Shown here piece by piece: positions 18,718-26,563 of a DNA stretch of 64,000 nucleotides. The stretch is taken from positions 124,001 through 188,000 of the forward strand of contig JAGXGB010000048.1 in the NCBI GenBank assembly GCA_024636955.1, in the 5' to 3' direction. Each line of letters begins with the position of its first letter. Within the stretch, counting starts at the first letter, position 1. Source of the DNA: Bacteroidales bacterium (lineage in GTDB: Bacteria; Bacteroidota; Bacteroidia; Bacteroidales; Lentimicrobiaceae). The translations under genes and the position numbers were made by a program. The notes under the pieces were generated by a model. That model saw only the letters and a list, made by a program, of their open reading frames with translations, did not search any database and was not told the origin of the DNA.

Positions 18718-20271
18718 TTAATTTACAACAGAACTCTTTTCAAATTTAGGCACCGTTGCTGCCTTCTTCTTTTTCCTTCTGTTAGATTTCCAGTACATTA
18801 AAAAGCCGGTTATAAGGATAACCAAAACTGTAATGCCCATTAACGGAACATACAAGATGTAAAAATCACCTACTAAAAAAGCAAAGATTCTTCCGGTATG
18901 AACTTCCAATGCCAGATTCCACCATGAGATAGGTTGTGTGGATATATTATCAGACATAGTTGGTTTGGTTTGTGGCTTTATGTTCATCCATCCTGAACCA
19001 TAATCAAGGATTGCCATCAGGGTACTATTCCTCATGTAAACCCCTGCAACAGCTACTGCACCAAAGGGATTACCTTCGCTTTGTCCCACAACAGGCATAC
19101 CGGTTATCATATCAGTTGATAGACCACTTTGCGTATTCCATCGGTAAATTCCGCTAAACGAAGCTACAAGGTATTCATTATCATTCAGCTGTTCAAAAGC
19201 ATTAATTCCCATAACACTTACTGGTGGTTGTGACCTGAATGTTCTGGTATTTTCATGGCCTTCCCTTATTGAATACTCAATGAATCCCTCACTTGTGGAA
19301 ATAATATAAGCATTTAATGTGGTGTCAAAAACAACATCCCTTAATTTATCGTGCCATACATTCTCATGGGCTAGTAGTGTACCCGGAATAGCAGAGATTT
19401 GTTTATTTGCTATAGGTATTAATAGGGGAGGCCTTAGGAACATACCTGTTATCACGGTTATAAGTAATACTGGTATACCGTAAACCCCAATTAAAGTATG
19501 CCAGTTAATGAGCTTTCTGTTTGTCTTTTGAAACCTCTTTTTAAGGTTATCTGACAGCTTTTTGGCAAACTTAGGGAGGAATGTATAAAAGAAACCGGTT
19601 AAGGTCATAAAGATCACCGCAAGTCCAACCAGGTCTACTATGAGCTTTCCGGTCAGACCAAATATCTCACCACTATGTACCACCCACAAGGTGCGAAACA
19701 TTCCAACCTTCCCATCATGACCGGTAGGAGCAGGTATATGTATTGTTTGAGATATCTGATTGCCCGCCAGAGGCATTTTGTACATTTCTGACCTGGTAAG
19801 TATTATCAAGTCTCTATCTTTTTCAAGCAACTTGACTATTCTGGGACTTCCGGAAGGTAGCTTTATTTCATTCCACCTGTTTTCCTGAAGGTTAAACTCA
19901 AAGAATCCAAACAATGTACCGGCAAACAACCTATTGTTGCTGGTTTGTACCATTGTATATGTCTTGCGATGGTCAATGCCTTTGGGGAATCCTTTATTAA
20001 AATCAAAGAATTCTGTTAAGTGCTTGTCTGTTTTCCAGACTCCTACATTACCATAGGCCAGTACTGAAGAATCATGAAGTGGTAAGAATCCTTTAACCGA
20101 TGCAAGATTCCAATTTTTATATTGATAATCACCTGGCATTAAGAATCGTGGGAAATCAAGTGAGGCAAATATCGACCTGTGGTTCATTACAATGCCTGAA
20201 ACGCAAAACAAGAGAATAAAAAGGCCAACTATTAAAGATGGCCATTTATGGTATTTTCGAAGTTTCTTCAT
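18718..20271 (-). CDS. PepSY-associated transmembrane protein
   Basis: This 517-residue inner-membrane protein has the layout of PepSY_TM proteins. The first helix follows KKLRKYHKWPSLIVGLF (HKW/H near the membrane face). Two or three central helices carry the conserved H in INWHTLIGVYGIPVLL. A last helix pair is near residues 450-495, and the tail is basic (SNRRKKKKA). Relatives are linked to iron or flavin/haem redox at the membrane, such as siderophore reductases, but the function here is open. The large extracytoplasmic loops contain propeller-like repeats. It is 48 bp downstream of the cupin gene on the same strand. Confidence 0.75.
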   Translation of the reverse strand: MKKLRKYHKWPSLIVGLFILLFCVSGIVMNHRSIFASLDFPRFLMPGDYQYKNWNLASVKGFLPLHDSSVLAYGNVGVWKTDKHLTEFFDFNKGFPKGIDHRKTYTMVQTSNNRLFAGTLFGFFEFNLQENRWNEIKLPSGSPRIVKLLEKDRDLIILTRSEMYKMPLAGNQISQTIHIPAPTGHDGKVGMFRTLWVVHSGEIFGLTGKLIVDLVGLAVIFMTLTGFFYTFLPKFAKKLSDNLKKRFQKTNRKLINWHTLIGVYGIPVLLITVITGMFLRPPLLIPIANKQISAIPGTLLAHENVWHDKLRDVVFDTTLNAYIISTSEGFIEYSIREGHENTRTFRSQPPVSVMGINAFEQLNDNEYLVASFSGIYRWNTQSGLSTDMITGMPVVGQSEGNPFGAVAVAGVYMRNSTLMAILDYGSGWMNIKPQTKPTMSDNISTQPISWWNLALEVHTGRIFAFLVGDFYILYVPLMGITVLVILITGFLMYWKSNRRKKKKAATVPKFEKSSVVN

Positions 20272-20276
20272 TCAAG

Positions 20277-20332
20277 TAGGCTAATGAGAAATTAATTTAT
20301 TCACTTAGGTAATGAGAGATTATTTTTTAATC
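20277..20332. repeat. 28-bp duplication over the cupin gene stop
   Basis: On the minus strand the last codons of the cupin gene, its TAA and the following TCTCTCATTACCTAAGTGA are repeated once, in diverged form (TTTCTCATTAGCCTACTTGA), about 29 bp downstream. About 23 of 28 positions agree by eye. The second copy ends just before the PepSY protein start. Confidence 0.55.
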
Positions 20333-20649
20333 ATGGTTAAAACCATTTTAAAACGTTCGGTGGCATTCACTGCATGTGTAATATTGGCAGGCATTATTAT
20401 GGTCATACCTGAAGTAAGCACGTTAGTAGTTCCACCTATAACTATTTCTGCTTCACCTTCAACAACAGTTAGCATTGCATCGAATGGAGCAGTGTGCTCA
20501 CTTAACCGCTGACCTTTATCGAACGCAAATAAGCTAACATTACCGGTTGGTTGTTCAACTACCCTCATACTTACTATCCCACCGTCAGAATATTCAATCT
20601 CATTTTCAAATACAAATGGCTTTGCAGTCATAAATTTTGTGTTTTGCAT
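20320..20649 (-). CDS. Small cupin-domain protein
   Basis: This 109-residue single-domain cupin has the two conserved motif regions (GQRLSEHTAPFDAMLTVVEG and the second near PANITHAVNA with a metal-ligand histidine). Proteins of this kind bind a metal ion and a small ligand. In anaerobes they often sit beside redox or Rrf2-controlled genes, as here: the ferredoxin-like gene is 101 bp upstream and PepSY is downstream. The substrate is unknown. An alternative in-frame ATG lies six codons in. Confidence 0.85.
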   Translation of the reverse strand: MQNTKFMTAKPFVFENEIEYSDGGIVSMRVVEQPTGNVSLFAFDKGQRLSEHTAPFDAMLTVVEGEAEIVIGGTTNVLTSGMTIIMPANITHAVNATERFKMVLTMIKK

Positions 20650-20690
20650 ATCTCTTTATTTTAAAATTAATTAATCTATCATCTTGTACA

Positions 20691-20742
20691 GACGCGATTT
20701 ATCGCGTCTCTATCATTACGTAGAGACGCGATAAATCGCGTC
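20691..20742. repeat. REP-like palindromic element
   Basis: Two perfect 22-nt inverted arms (20691-20712 and 20721-20742) are separated by eight bases. Each arm is itself a palindrome (GACGCGAT-tt-ATCGCGTC), so either a cruciform or two small hairpins can form. The TAGAGAC/GTCTCTA edges are shared with the element at 43060. Confidence 0.85.
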
Positions 20743-20750
20743 CCTACATT

Positions 20751-21668
20751 TTACACCCACACTTCTGACATTACATCACCGTGTATACTCACAACTGTTT
20801 TTTTAATGGGAATGTTTCGTGATGCTTGTTCCCGGGCAATACTGGCCATTTGCACTAAACCTGAACAGCATGGAACTTCCATTGTAACAACGTGCAATGT
20901 ATTTATCAAGCTGTTATCAATCATGGCAGTGAGTTTCTGCACATAAGCCTCTTTGTTTGAATCAAGTTTAGGACAAGCAATTGCAACTGATTTGCCTTTC
21001 AGAAAACGATTATGGAAGTTGCCCATTGCAAAAGCCACGCAATCGGCTGCAAGTACAACATCAGCATTTTTAAAATATCCTGCCATCGGATTTAATAAGT
21101 GTAATTGCACCGGCCATTGCCTTAATTCAGACGGTGCTTCAGGTGATACTGAGTCAGTATTATTAACTTTATCCATATCAATATCAAAGCTCATTGCGCG
21201 TGATCCAGGGCAACCACCACCATGATTGCCATGTGAATGAGATGAGGCTGCCTGAGCGGCTCTTAATGATTCAAATGCAGTTATGGCTGGTATTGGTGAA
21301 TTTTGTGATTCTTCTTTCGGACTCATATCAATATTATTGGCTTTTATAAAATTAATGGCTTGTTGAAGTAATTCAGTCTCATTATGATCTTTTAGATGCT
21401 CAAGGTGTGCCAGAATTGTATTGCGACCTTTCGGTACCATTAGTTCCATTACTTTCACTTCATCATAAGGCTCAGCTTCGCGCTCTTCTAATGTTATTGC
21501 TCCTTCCGGACAATGTCCTATGCAGGCACCTAAACCATCACAGAACAAATCGCTTATTAATAGGGCCTTATTGTCAATAATTTGTAATGCACCTTCATGA
21601 CAATTAGGAACACATAGCCCACAACCATTGCATAATTCTTCATCTATTTTAATGATAGTCCTTTTCAT
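20751..21668 (-). CDS. Ferredoxin-like 4Fe-4S protein of unknown function
   Basis: In this 305-residue protein the N-terminal 60 residues form a dicluster ferredoxin. The first site is canonical (C13, C16, C19, C23 in CNGCGLCVPNC). The second reads CDGLGACIGHC (C43, C49, C53), lacking the usual second cysteine, where Leu46 sits. The rest contains a His/Gly/Cys segment (HSHGNHGGGC), an ADCVAFAMGNFH segment and a CCSG pair, which look like further metal or thiol chemistry. It overlaps the Rrf2 gene stop by four bases (ATGA), so the two are co-translated. The role may be in redox or nitrosative stress handling; this is inferred from the Rrf2 and nrf neighbours only. Confidence 0.75.
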   Translation of the reverse strand: MKRTIIKIDEELCNGCGLCVPNCHEGALQIIDNKALLISDLFCDGLGACIGHCPEGAITLEEREAEPYDEVKVMELMVPKGRNTILAHLEHLKDHNETELLQQAINFIKANNIDMSPKEESQNSPIPAITAFESLRAAQAASSHSHGNHGGGCPGSRAMSFDIDMDKVNNTDSVSPEAPSELRQWPVQLHLLNPMAGYFKNADVVLAADCVAFAMGNFHNRFLKGKSVAIACPKLDSNKEAYVQKLTAMIDNSLINTLHVVTMEVPCCSGLVQMASIAREQASRNIPIKKTVVSIHGDVMSEVWV

Positions 21669-22078
21669 TCGCTTTTAGTTTTGATCAGTTCTGAAAGTTT
21701 TTTATTTTTTAGATAATCCAGGAATTCAGCAGAGAATTTATTCAAAAGACTTCCGAATACGCAAGTATCAAACGGACATCTTTCATTTTCTATACCACAG
21801 TAATGACCCTCAAGCGTTCCATCCATTAGTTCATAGATTTGGAGCAGGTTAACCTCCGATGGATTAATCTTTAATGAAAATCCACCTTGCGGACCGCGAA
21901 CAGATTTCAGGTAATTATTCTTCACCAGTATTTGCATCACTTTTGCAAGGTGATTCCTTGATGAGTGTGTTCGGTCGGCAATTTGATTTACATTAAGCAT
22001 TTCGGTGCTATTAGCAATCATTGCCATACTGTGCACTGCTATTGAAGCTGCTTCGGAAATGTTTATAATTTTTGCCAC
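21665..22078 (-). CDS. Rrf2-family regulator with three-cysteine cluster motif
   Basis: This is a winged-helix repressor of the IscR/NsrR family. The helix-turn-helix is in NVNQIADRTHSSRNHLAKVMQIL. The wing GPQGGFSL is typical, and the cysteine loop CGIENERCPFDTC (C-x6-C-x4-C) could bind an iron-sulfur cluster sensing NO, oxygen or iron status. I start at the GTG at 22078, which gives the usual Rrf2 N-terminus (MAKIINISEAASIAV). The longer frame begins at a TTG at 22105 that is the last three bases of a TATATTTG promoter box. It is translationally coupled to the ferredoxin-like gene, its probable target along with the cupin and PepSY genes. Confidence 0.88.
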   Translation of the reverse strand: MAKIINISEAASIAVHSMAMIANSTEMLNVNQIADRTHSSRNHLAKVMQILVKNNYLKSVRGPQGGFSLKINPSEVNLLQIYELMDGTLEGHYCGIENERCPFDTCVFGSLLNKFSAEFLDYLKNKKLSELIKTKSE

Positions 22079-22498
22079 TCGGTATTTCGGAATTTGAATG
22101 CGCAAATATACTACATTCTTCTTATTGGTAACTATAGAACCTGAATAATTTTCACTCTATTCTATAAATATTAGTGTATCGTGTTATAATTCAGGACCTT
22201 AAAAATATTAGTGATCTTGAAGAAGGTTTTAACCCTGTGAGTGCATCAAATTGCTGGCAGTAGCACATTCCATTCAAATGGAAGCTATAACCATTAATGA
22301 TTCATTTCTCTCAACCATGTTACAACCTTATAGCAACTTTGTATAAACCTTGTATAAACAATGTATAATATACAAGGTTGAAATAACCATAACATAATGG
22401 TGGTACATGGTAACTAAAAATGAATATACAATGGAACTGAGTAGATAAAAACAACAGAGCGATGTTCTTTAGTACTTAGAAAGAAATGTCTTAAAATT
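22079..22498. other. Gap between the two Rrf2 genes with an inverted repeat
   Basis: I see no gene in these 420 bp. A perfect 11-nt inverted repeat AACCTTGTATA / TATACAAGGTT (22346-22356, 22369-22379, 12-bp spacer) contains a further TGTATA half-site and could be an operator. A short palindrome CCATTCAAATGG occurs near 22269. The rest is AT-rich with no clear ORF. Confidence 0.5.
22103..22110 (-). promoter_or_regulatory. -7 promoter element of the Rrf2 operon
   Basis: On the minus strand the sequence is TATATTTG, an exact TAnnTTTG match, 25 bp before the GTG start chosen for the Rrf2 gene. Confidence 0.5.
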
Positions 22499-22906
22499 TT
22501 ACTTTTTCTTTCTTACGTATGCTGAGAGCTTATGTGACTTTAAGAAACTGATAAAGTGGGAGGAGATTTCATCTGATAATTTATTGAAGGGCTCATGCCT
22601 TAAGGATCTTTTTTTCTCTGCTTTTACACTATCCAGCAGCCATTGACCTTCAATAGCTTCATAAATATCAAGCAAGGATATTTTATCAGGTTTTTCCTTA
22701 AGATAAAATCCACCTCCGGGCCCTCTTTTTGAACTTATTAACCCTCTCTTGGCAAGCCTTTGAAGTACTTTTGCTACATGATGTCGCGATGCGCCTGTTA
22801 CAAGAGCAATCATATCAATACTAAGGTTAACCTCTGAACCGGTTATTGTAACCATACTTCTAAATGCAATAGAGGTAGCCTGAGAAAAAGGGAATATCTG
22901 CGGCAT
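22499..22906 (-). CDS. Cysteine-free Rrf2-family regulator
   Basis: A second Rrf2 winged-helix protein, about 135 residues, shares the layout of its neighbour: ATSIAFRSM at the N-terminus, recognition region VTGASRHHVAKVLQRLAKRG, wing RGPGGGFYL, then LLDIYEAIEG. It has no cysteine at all, so it cannot ligate an iron-sulfur cluster. It must act constitutively, sense by another means, or pair with the cysteine-bearing paralogue. I prefer the ATG at 22906, since the frame to 22927 uses a GTG and adds seven residues. The C-terminal tail is very basic (YVRKKK). Confidence 0.85.
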   Translation of the reverse strand: MPQIFPFSQATSIAFRSMVTITGSEVNLSIDMIALVTGASRHHVAKVLQRLAKRGLISSKRGPGGGFYLKEKPDKISLLDIYEAIEGQWLLDSVKAEKKRSLRHEPFNKLSDEISSHFISFLKSHKLSAYVRKKK

Positions 22907-23028
22907 AATTTGTTTAGAATGATGCACAAAATTCGTGAATTAATATCTACTATGCAAATATCTTTGGTATGCAGCAAGTCACCTTTCCTGAATAGATAAT
23001 CCACGGAATTTCCAAGCGTTAAAATAAC

Positions 23029-23036
23029 TACCTTTG
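23029..23036 (+). promoter_or_regulatory. -7 promoter element of typA
   Basis: TACCTTTG matches TAnnTTTG and lies 32 bp before the typA ATG. A clear -33 TTG is not obvious. Confidence 0.45.
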
Positions 23037-23068
23037 CAAACTCAAATAATAATCTATTATAATCAAGA

Positions 23069-24871
23069 ATGTACAATATAAGAAACATTGCAATAATTGC
23101 CCACGTTGACCACGGAAAGACTACATTGGTCGACAGAATTCTTCACCAGGTGAACCTTTTCAGGGATAATCAGGAAATGGGTGAACTCATTCTTGATAGT
23201 AATGAACTTGAAAGAGAACGCGGCATAACTATCCTTTCAAAGAATGTATCTGTTAGATATAAAGGTGTAAAGATTAATATTATTGATACTCCGGGCCACA
23301 GTGATTTTGGTGGTGAAGTTGAGCGTGTGCTTAATATGGCTGATGGGGTATTGCTATTAGTGGACGCTTTTGAAGGTCCAATGCCTCAAACCAGGTTTGT
23401 ACTGATGAAAGCATTAGCACTTAACCTTAAACCTATTGTAGTAATTAACAAAGTTGACAAACCAAACTGCGACCCTGAAGGTGTTCATGAATCAGTATTC
23501 GACCTGATGTTTAATCTTGATGCAACAGAAGAACAGCTAAACTTCCCCACCGTATATGGCTCAAGCAAAGAAGGGTGGATGTCGTCAGACTGGAATAAAC
23601 CAACCACCGATATTACTTACCTGCTCGATACTATAATTAATCACATACCTGATTATAAGTTTGAAGAAGGAAATACCCAATTGCAAATCACTTCTCTTGA
23701 TTATTCTTCCTACGTTGGGCGTATTGCTGTAGGTCGCTTATCAAGAGGCGTACTTCGCGGTGGTATGAATGTTTCGCTCCTAAAGCAGGATGGGAGGGCT
23801 TTTAAAACTAAGATTAAGGAACTGTACGTTTTTGAAGGACTAGGCAAAGAAAAGATCAAAACTGAGGTATTCCCGGGAGAAATATGTGCTATTCTTGGCA
23901 TTGACGATTTTGATATAGGTGATACCATTGCTGATTATGAACTGCCAGAGGCACTTAAGCCACTCAATATTGATGAACCAACAATGAGTATGTTGTTCAC
24001 AATCAATAATTCACCGTTCTTTGGAAGGGAAGGCAAATTTGTAACATCCCGCCATCTTAGGGATAGGCTTTTTAAGGAAATAGAGAAGAATCTCGCAATG
24101 CGCATCGTTGAAACTGAATCACCTGACACACTCATTGTTTATGGTAGGGGTATTCTGCACTTGTCAATCCTGGTGGAGACTATGCGCCGTGAGGGATATG
24201 AGTTACAGTTAGGACAACCACAGGTTATCATTAAAGAGATTGATGGCGTTAATCATGAACCTATTGAATACTTAACAGTGCATGTTCCTGAAGCATTCTC
24301 AGGTAAGGTTATTGAATTGGTAACACAAAGAAAAGGCGAGATTCTTACGATAGAAACAAAAGCCGATAGAATACATCTTGAATTCTCAATACCATCCCGT
24401 GGTATTATTGGGCTCCGTAACAATGTTCTAACTGCCACTGAAGGGGAAGCCATTATGGCACATCGCTTTAAAGCATATGAACCCTGGAAAGGTGATATTG
24501 CCGGAAGACGTAATGGATCTCTTATAGCCATGGAAACTGGATTAGCAATAGCATACTCTATTGATAAACTTCAGGATCGTGGTACGTTTTTTGTCCACCC
24601 AAATGAGGAAATATATGCAGGGCAGGTTATTGGCGAGCATATCAGGCCTGATGATCTTATGATCAATGTATCAAAGACGAAGAAATTAACCAATGTTAGA
24701 GCATCAGGATCAGATGATAAGATATTTATTGTACCTGCTGTAAAATTCTCACTTGATGAATCAATGGAGTATATTGGGAAAGATGAATTCCTTGAAGTTA
24801 CTCCTCGTTCATTGAGAATGCGTAAGATTATCCTTGATGAACATGATCGTAAAAGACAACAAAAACAATAA
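23069..24871 (+). CDS. typA: Ribosome-associated GTPase TypA/BipA
   Basis: This EF-G-like translational GTPase acts in ribosome assembly and stress adaptation. The G1 motif [11 protein letters not shown] is at residues 11-21, G2 is RGITI, G3 is [12 protein letters not shown] and G4 is NKVDK. Domains II, III and V and the BipA-specific C-terminal domain follow. At 600 residues it is full length. The LEA-like lipoprotein gene begins 11 bp downstream and may be cotranscribed. Confidence 0.97.
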   Translation: MYNIRNIAIIAHVDHGKTTLVDRILHQVNLFRDNQEMGELILDSNELERERGITILSKNVSVRYKGVKINIIDTPGHSDFGGEVERVLNMADGVLLLVDAFEGPMPQTRFVLMKALALNLKPIVVINKVDKPNCDPEGVHESVFDLMFNLDATEEQLNFPTVYGSSKEGWMSSDWNKPTTDITYLLDTIINHIPDYKFEEGNTQLQITSLDYSSYVGRIAVGRLSRGVLRGGMNVSLLKQDGRAFKTKIKELYVFEGLGKEKIKTEVFPGEICAILGIDDFDIGDTIADYELPEALKPLNIDEPTMSMLFTINNSPFFGREGKFVTSRHLRDRLFKEIEKNLAMRIVETESPDTLIVYGRGILHLSILVETMRREGYELQLGQPQVIIKEIDGVNHEPIEYLTVHVPEAFSGKVIELVTQRKGEILTIETKADRIHLEFSIPSRGIIGLRNNVLTATEGEAIMAHRFKAYEPWKGDIAGRRNGSLIAMETGLAIAYSIDKLQDRGTFFVHPNEEIYAGQVIGEHIRPDDLMINVSKTKKLTNVRASGSDDKIFIVPAVKFSLDESMEYIGKDEFLEVTPRSLRMRKIILDEHDRKRQQKQ

Positions 24872-24882
24872 ATACCAATCTC

Positions 24883-25479
24883 ATGAAAAAGCTGCTTCTT
24901 ATTTCAATGATATTGTCATCGTTTATTCTGAATAGCTGTGATATTCTTGATCAGGCTCAACGAGCACTTGCATTTACTAAGTGCGAATTCAGGCTGGGGA
25001 CTCTCACCAACACACAGCTTGCCGGTGTAAACATTCATAATATGGACAGCTACCGTGATCTAAATGCTATGGATATTGCCCGTGTTGGTACTGCATACGC
25101 AACTGGTAGTTTGCCACTCAGCTTCACCTTAAACGTGGATATTAAGAACCCTAACGCACAAGCCGCCGGTATGAGCAAACTTGACTGGATCTTATTGATT
25201 GATGGTGTTGAAAGGTTAACAGGAATATCTGAAGAAAGAATAACAATTCCGGCTAATGGTGGAACTGCAACAATGCCTATGAATTTGAAGTTTGACCTCA
25301 TGAAAGTAGTTGAAGCTAAAAACCTTGAGTCACTTGCTAATTTTGCAATGAATTTGGCTGGAGTAGGTAACAAGCCTTCGCGCGTCACGTTAAAAGCAAA
25401 ACCAACTATTTATGTTGGATCCAGTGCAATCAGTTACCCAAATTACATAACAATAGAAAACGAGTTTTCAAGCAATTAA
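24883..25479 (+). CDS. LEA14-like lipoprotein
   Basis: This 198-residue protein has a lipoprotein signal peptide (MKKLLLISMILSSFILNSC, lipobox LNSC with Cys19). The mature part resembles the LEA type 2 / WHy fold: an immunoglobulin-like domain with the NVDIKNPNAQAAGMSKLDW pattern, then an inhibitory-type strand ITIPANGGT. The protein is expected to be anchored in the outer membrane, facing the periplasm. The function is unknown. A strong terminator follows about 100 bp downstream. Confidence 0.75.
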   Translation: MKKLLLISMILSSFILNSCDILDQAQRALAFTKCEFRLGTLTNTQLAGVNIHNMDSYRDLNAMDIARVGTAYATGSLPLSFTLNVDIKNPNAQAAGMSKLDWILLIDGVERLTGISEERITIPANGGTATMPMNLKFDLMKVVEAKNLESLANFAMNLAGVGNKPSRVTLKAKPTIYVGSSAISYPNYITIENEFSSN

Positions 25480-25581
25480 GTCCTGTAATAAGTCAGAGCA
25501 ATATCTGTGCACTCATCCCATTCTCATTAGGCGTTTGGAAGTAGTTTTCCTGCCTCAATTAAAGCAGTCAGGCATAAAAAT

Positions 25582-25618
25582 ATAACCCTTGCATTATATA
25601 AAAAGATGCAAGGGTTAT
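25582..25618 (+). terminator. terminator after the typA-LEA unit
   Basis: Perfect 13-nt arms ATAACCCTTGCAT / ATGCAAGGGTTAT with an 11-nt loop are followed by TTTAATT. Confidence 0.75.
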
Positions 25619-25649
25619 TTAATTGTAAGAGCAGCGGTAAAATCTGTTT

Positions 25650-25787
25650 AGTTCAAGTAGCTTGTTAGTTCAACAAATGGTGTTGGTTCAAGTAACTTGT
25701 TAGTTCAAGTAAACTTGTTGGTTCAAGTAACTGGATTTCAAGTAACTGGTATTTCAAGCAATTGTTATTTCAAGTAACTTGTAGTTT
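25650..25787. repeat. 16-bp direct repeat seeded at the TerB-like gene end
   Basis: On the minus strand, the last codons of the TerB-like gene (Leu-Gln-Val-Thr-stop, CTACAAGTTACTTGAA) are followed by about five further 15-18-bp copies ending in ACTTGAA or GCTTGAA, running away from the gene. Each copy therefore repeats a TGA stop. Confidence 0.85.
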
Positions 25788-26141
25788 CTTTTTGAGCTTG
25801 TTAATTAAAGCCATTTCTGTTTCATCAACACCTTCATCAGTAGCTGCAATGACCATAGCAAGCCTGATACACATTGTCTTAATTCTCTGTTGGATTGTAC
25901 TGCCATGATGTTCAATGAAATTGCTGAACATATAGAAGGCATCCCGAGCAGATACATTCATCTTTCTAAGTTTAGTAAACTCAGTCCCTACATACATTAC
26001 ATCGCCGGTGCCTGTGTACTCAATCTCCTGGTCAATAAAGTTGAAGATGTTTTCAACTTCCTTTTCTTTAACATAACCATTTGATTTAGCTACAGCATAG
26101 GCCATCCGACCTATTTCAGTATATAGTTTGTTTGTGTCCAT
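25770..26141 (-). CDS. Small TerB-like helical protein
   Basis: This 123-residue all-alpha protein has the TerB/DUF533 pattern: GRMAYAVAKSNGYVKEKEVENI at the start (an AxxDG-like metal-binding turn with acidic residues) and IAATDEGVDETEMALINKLKKK at the end, the same motif repeated. Such proteins are implicated in stress or envelope functions, but none is defined. It is a single gene with no signal peptide. Its stop codon is the first unit of a 16-bp repeat array. Confidence 0.6.
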   Translation of the reverse strand: MDTNKLYTEIGRMAYAVAKSNGYVKEKEVENIFNFIDQEIEYTGTGDVMYVGTEFTKLRKMNVSARDAFYMFSNFIEHHGSTIQQRIKTMCIRLAMVIAATDEGVDETEMALINKLKKKLQVT

Positions 26142-26337
26142 AATTGCTTGCAGTGTTTATATACTTAACCGCAAATTTGCTGCCATAGCTTAGAATAGTA
26201 ATATTATGGAACAGAAAGTTTTAATTATATAAGATGCTGGAGGTTGAGCATAATAAGTGCCTGATAATTAATCATTTAACTCCACAAGTTGGGGTGCTTG
26301 ATACAGCATGTTTATATACAACATGACCTTTTAGGAA

Positions 26338-26500
26338 TACACATTGTGCAATTTAAATGTAGAACTGTGCAATTTCAATACGTATAGCTTCAATCCTATG
26401 CATTTCTGTATTTCAATGAATATTCTGTATCCTGTGAATGTTCTGTATTCCCGTCATGTTCTGTATTCCTGCGCATATTCTATATTCCCCTGTGTATAAA
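26338..26500. repeat. Two adjoining short-repeat blocks in a 422-bp gap
   Basis: There is no gene between 26142 and 26563. A 22-bp pair with core TGTGCAATTT lies at about 26345-26382. About five 18-19-bp units with core ATATTCTGTATTCC(C/T)G lie at about 26400-26492. Confidence 0.7.
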
Positions 26501-26512
26501 GAGTAATAATAA

Positions 26513-26542
26513 AAGAGGCTGTTACAACCGTAACAGCCTCTT
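26513..26542 (-). terminator. terminator of the T9SS propeller gene
   Basis: Perfect 13-nt arms AAGAGGCTGTTAC / GTAACAGCCTCTT with a four-base loop lie 22 bp after the stop, with a T-rich flank on the minus strand. Confidence 0.85.
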
Positions 26543-26563
26543 AAAATTAAATAAATCTAAAAT

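Noticed and set aside
13724-20271. Giant propeller and PepSY genes as part of the nrf operon
   Set aside because: They are upstream of nrfH on the same strand, but nrfH has its own promoter and the genes share no functional link.
20691-20742. Ordinary rho-independent terminator
   Set aside because: No T-run follows, each arm is itself palindromic, and the edges match the element at 43060, so a REP-like element fits better.
22079-22105. Longer Rrf2 reading frame starting at a TTG
   Set aside because: The TTG again belongs to a TATATTTG promoter element; the GTG at 22078 gives the standard Rrf2 start.
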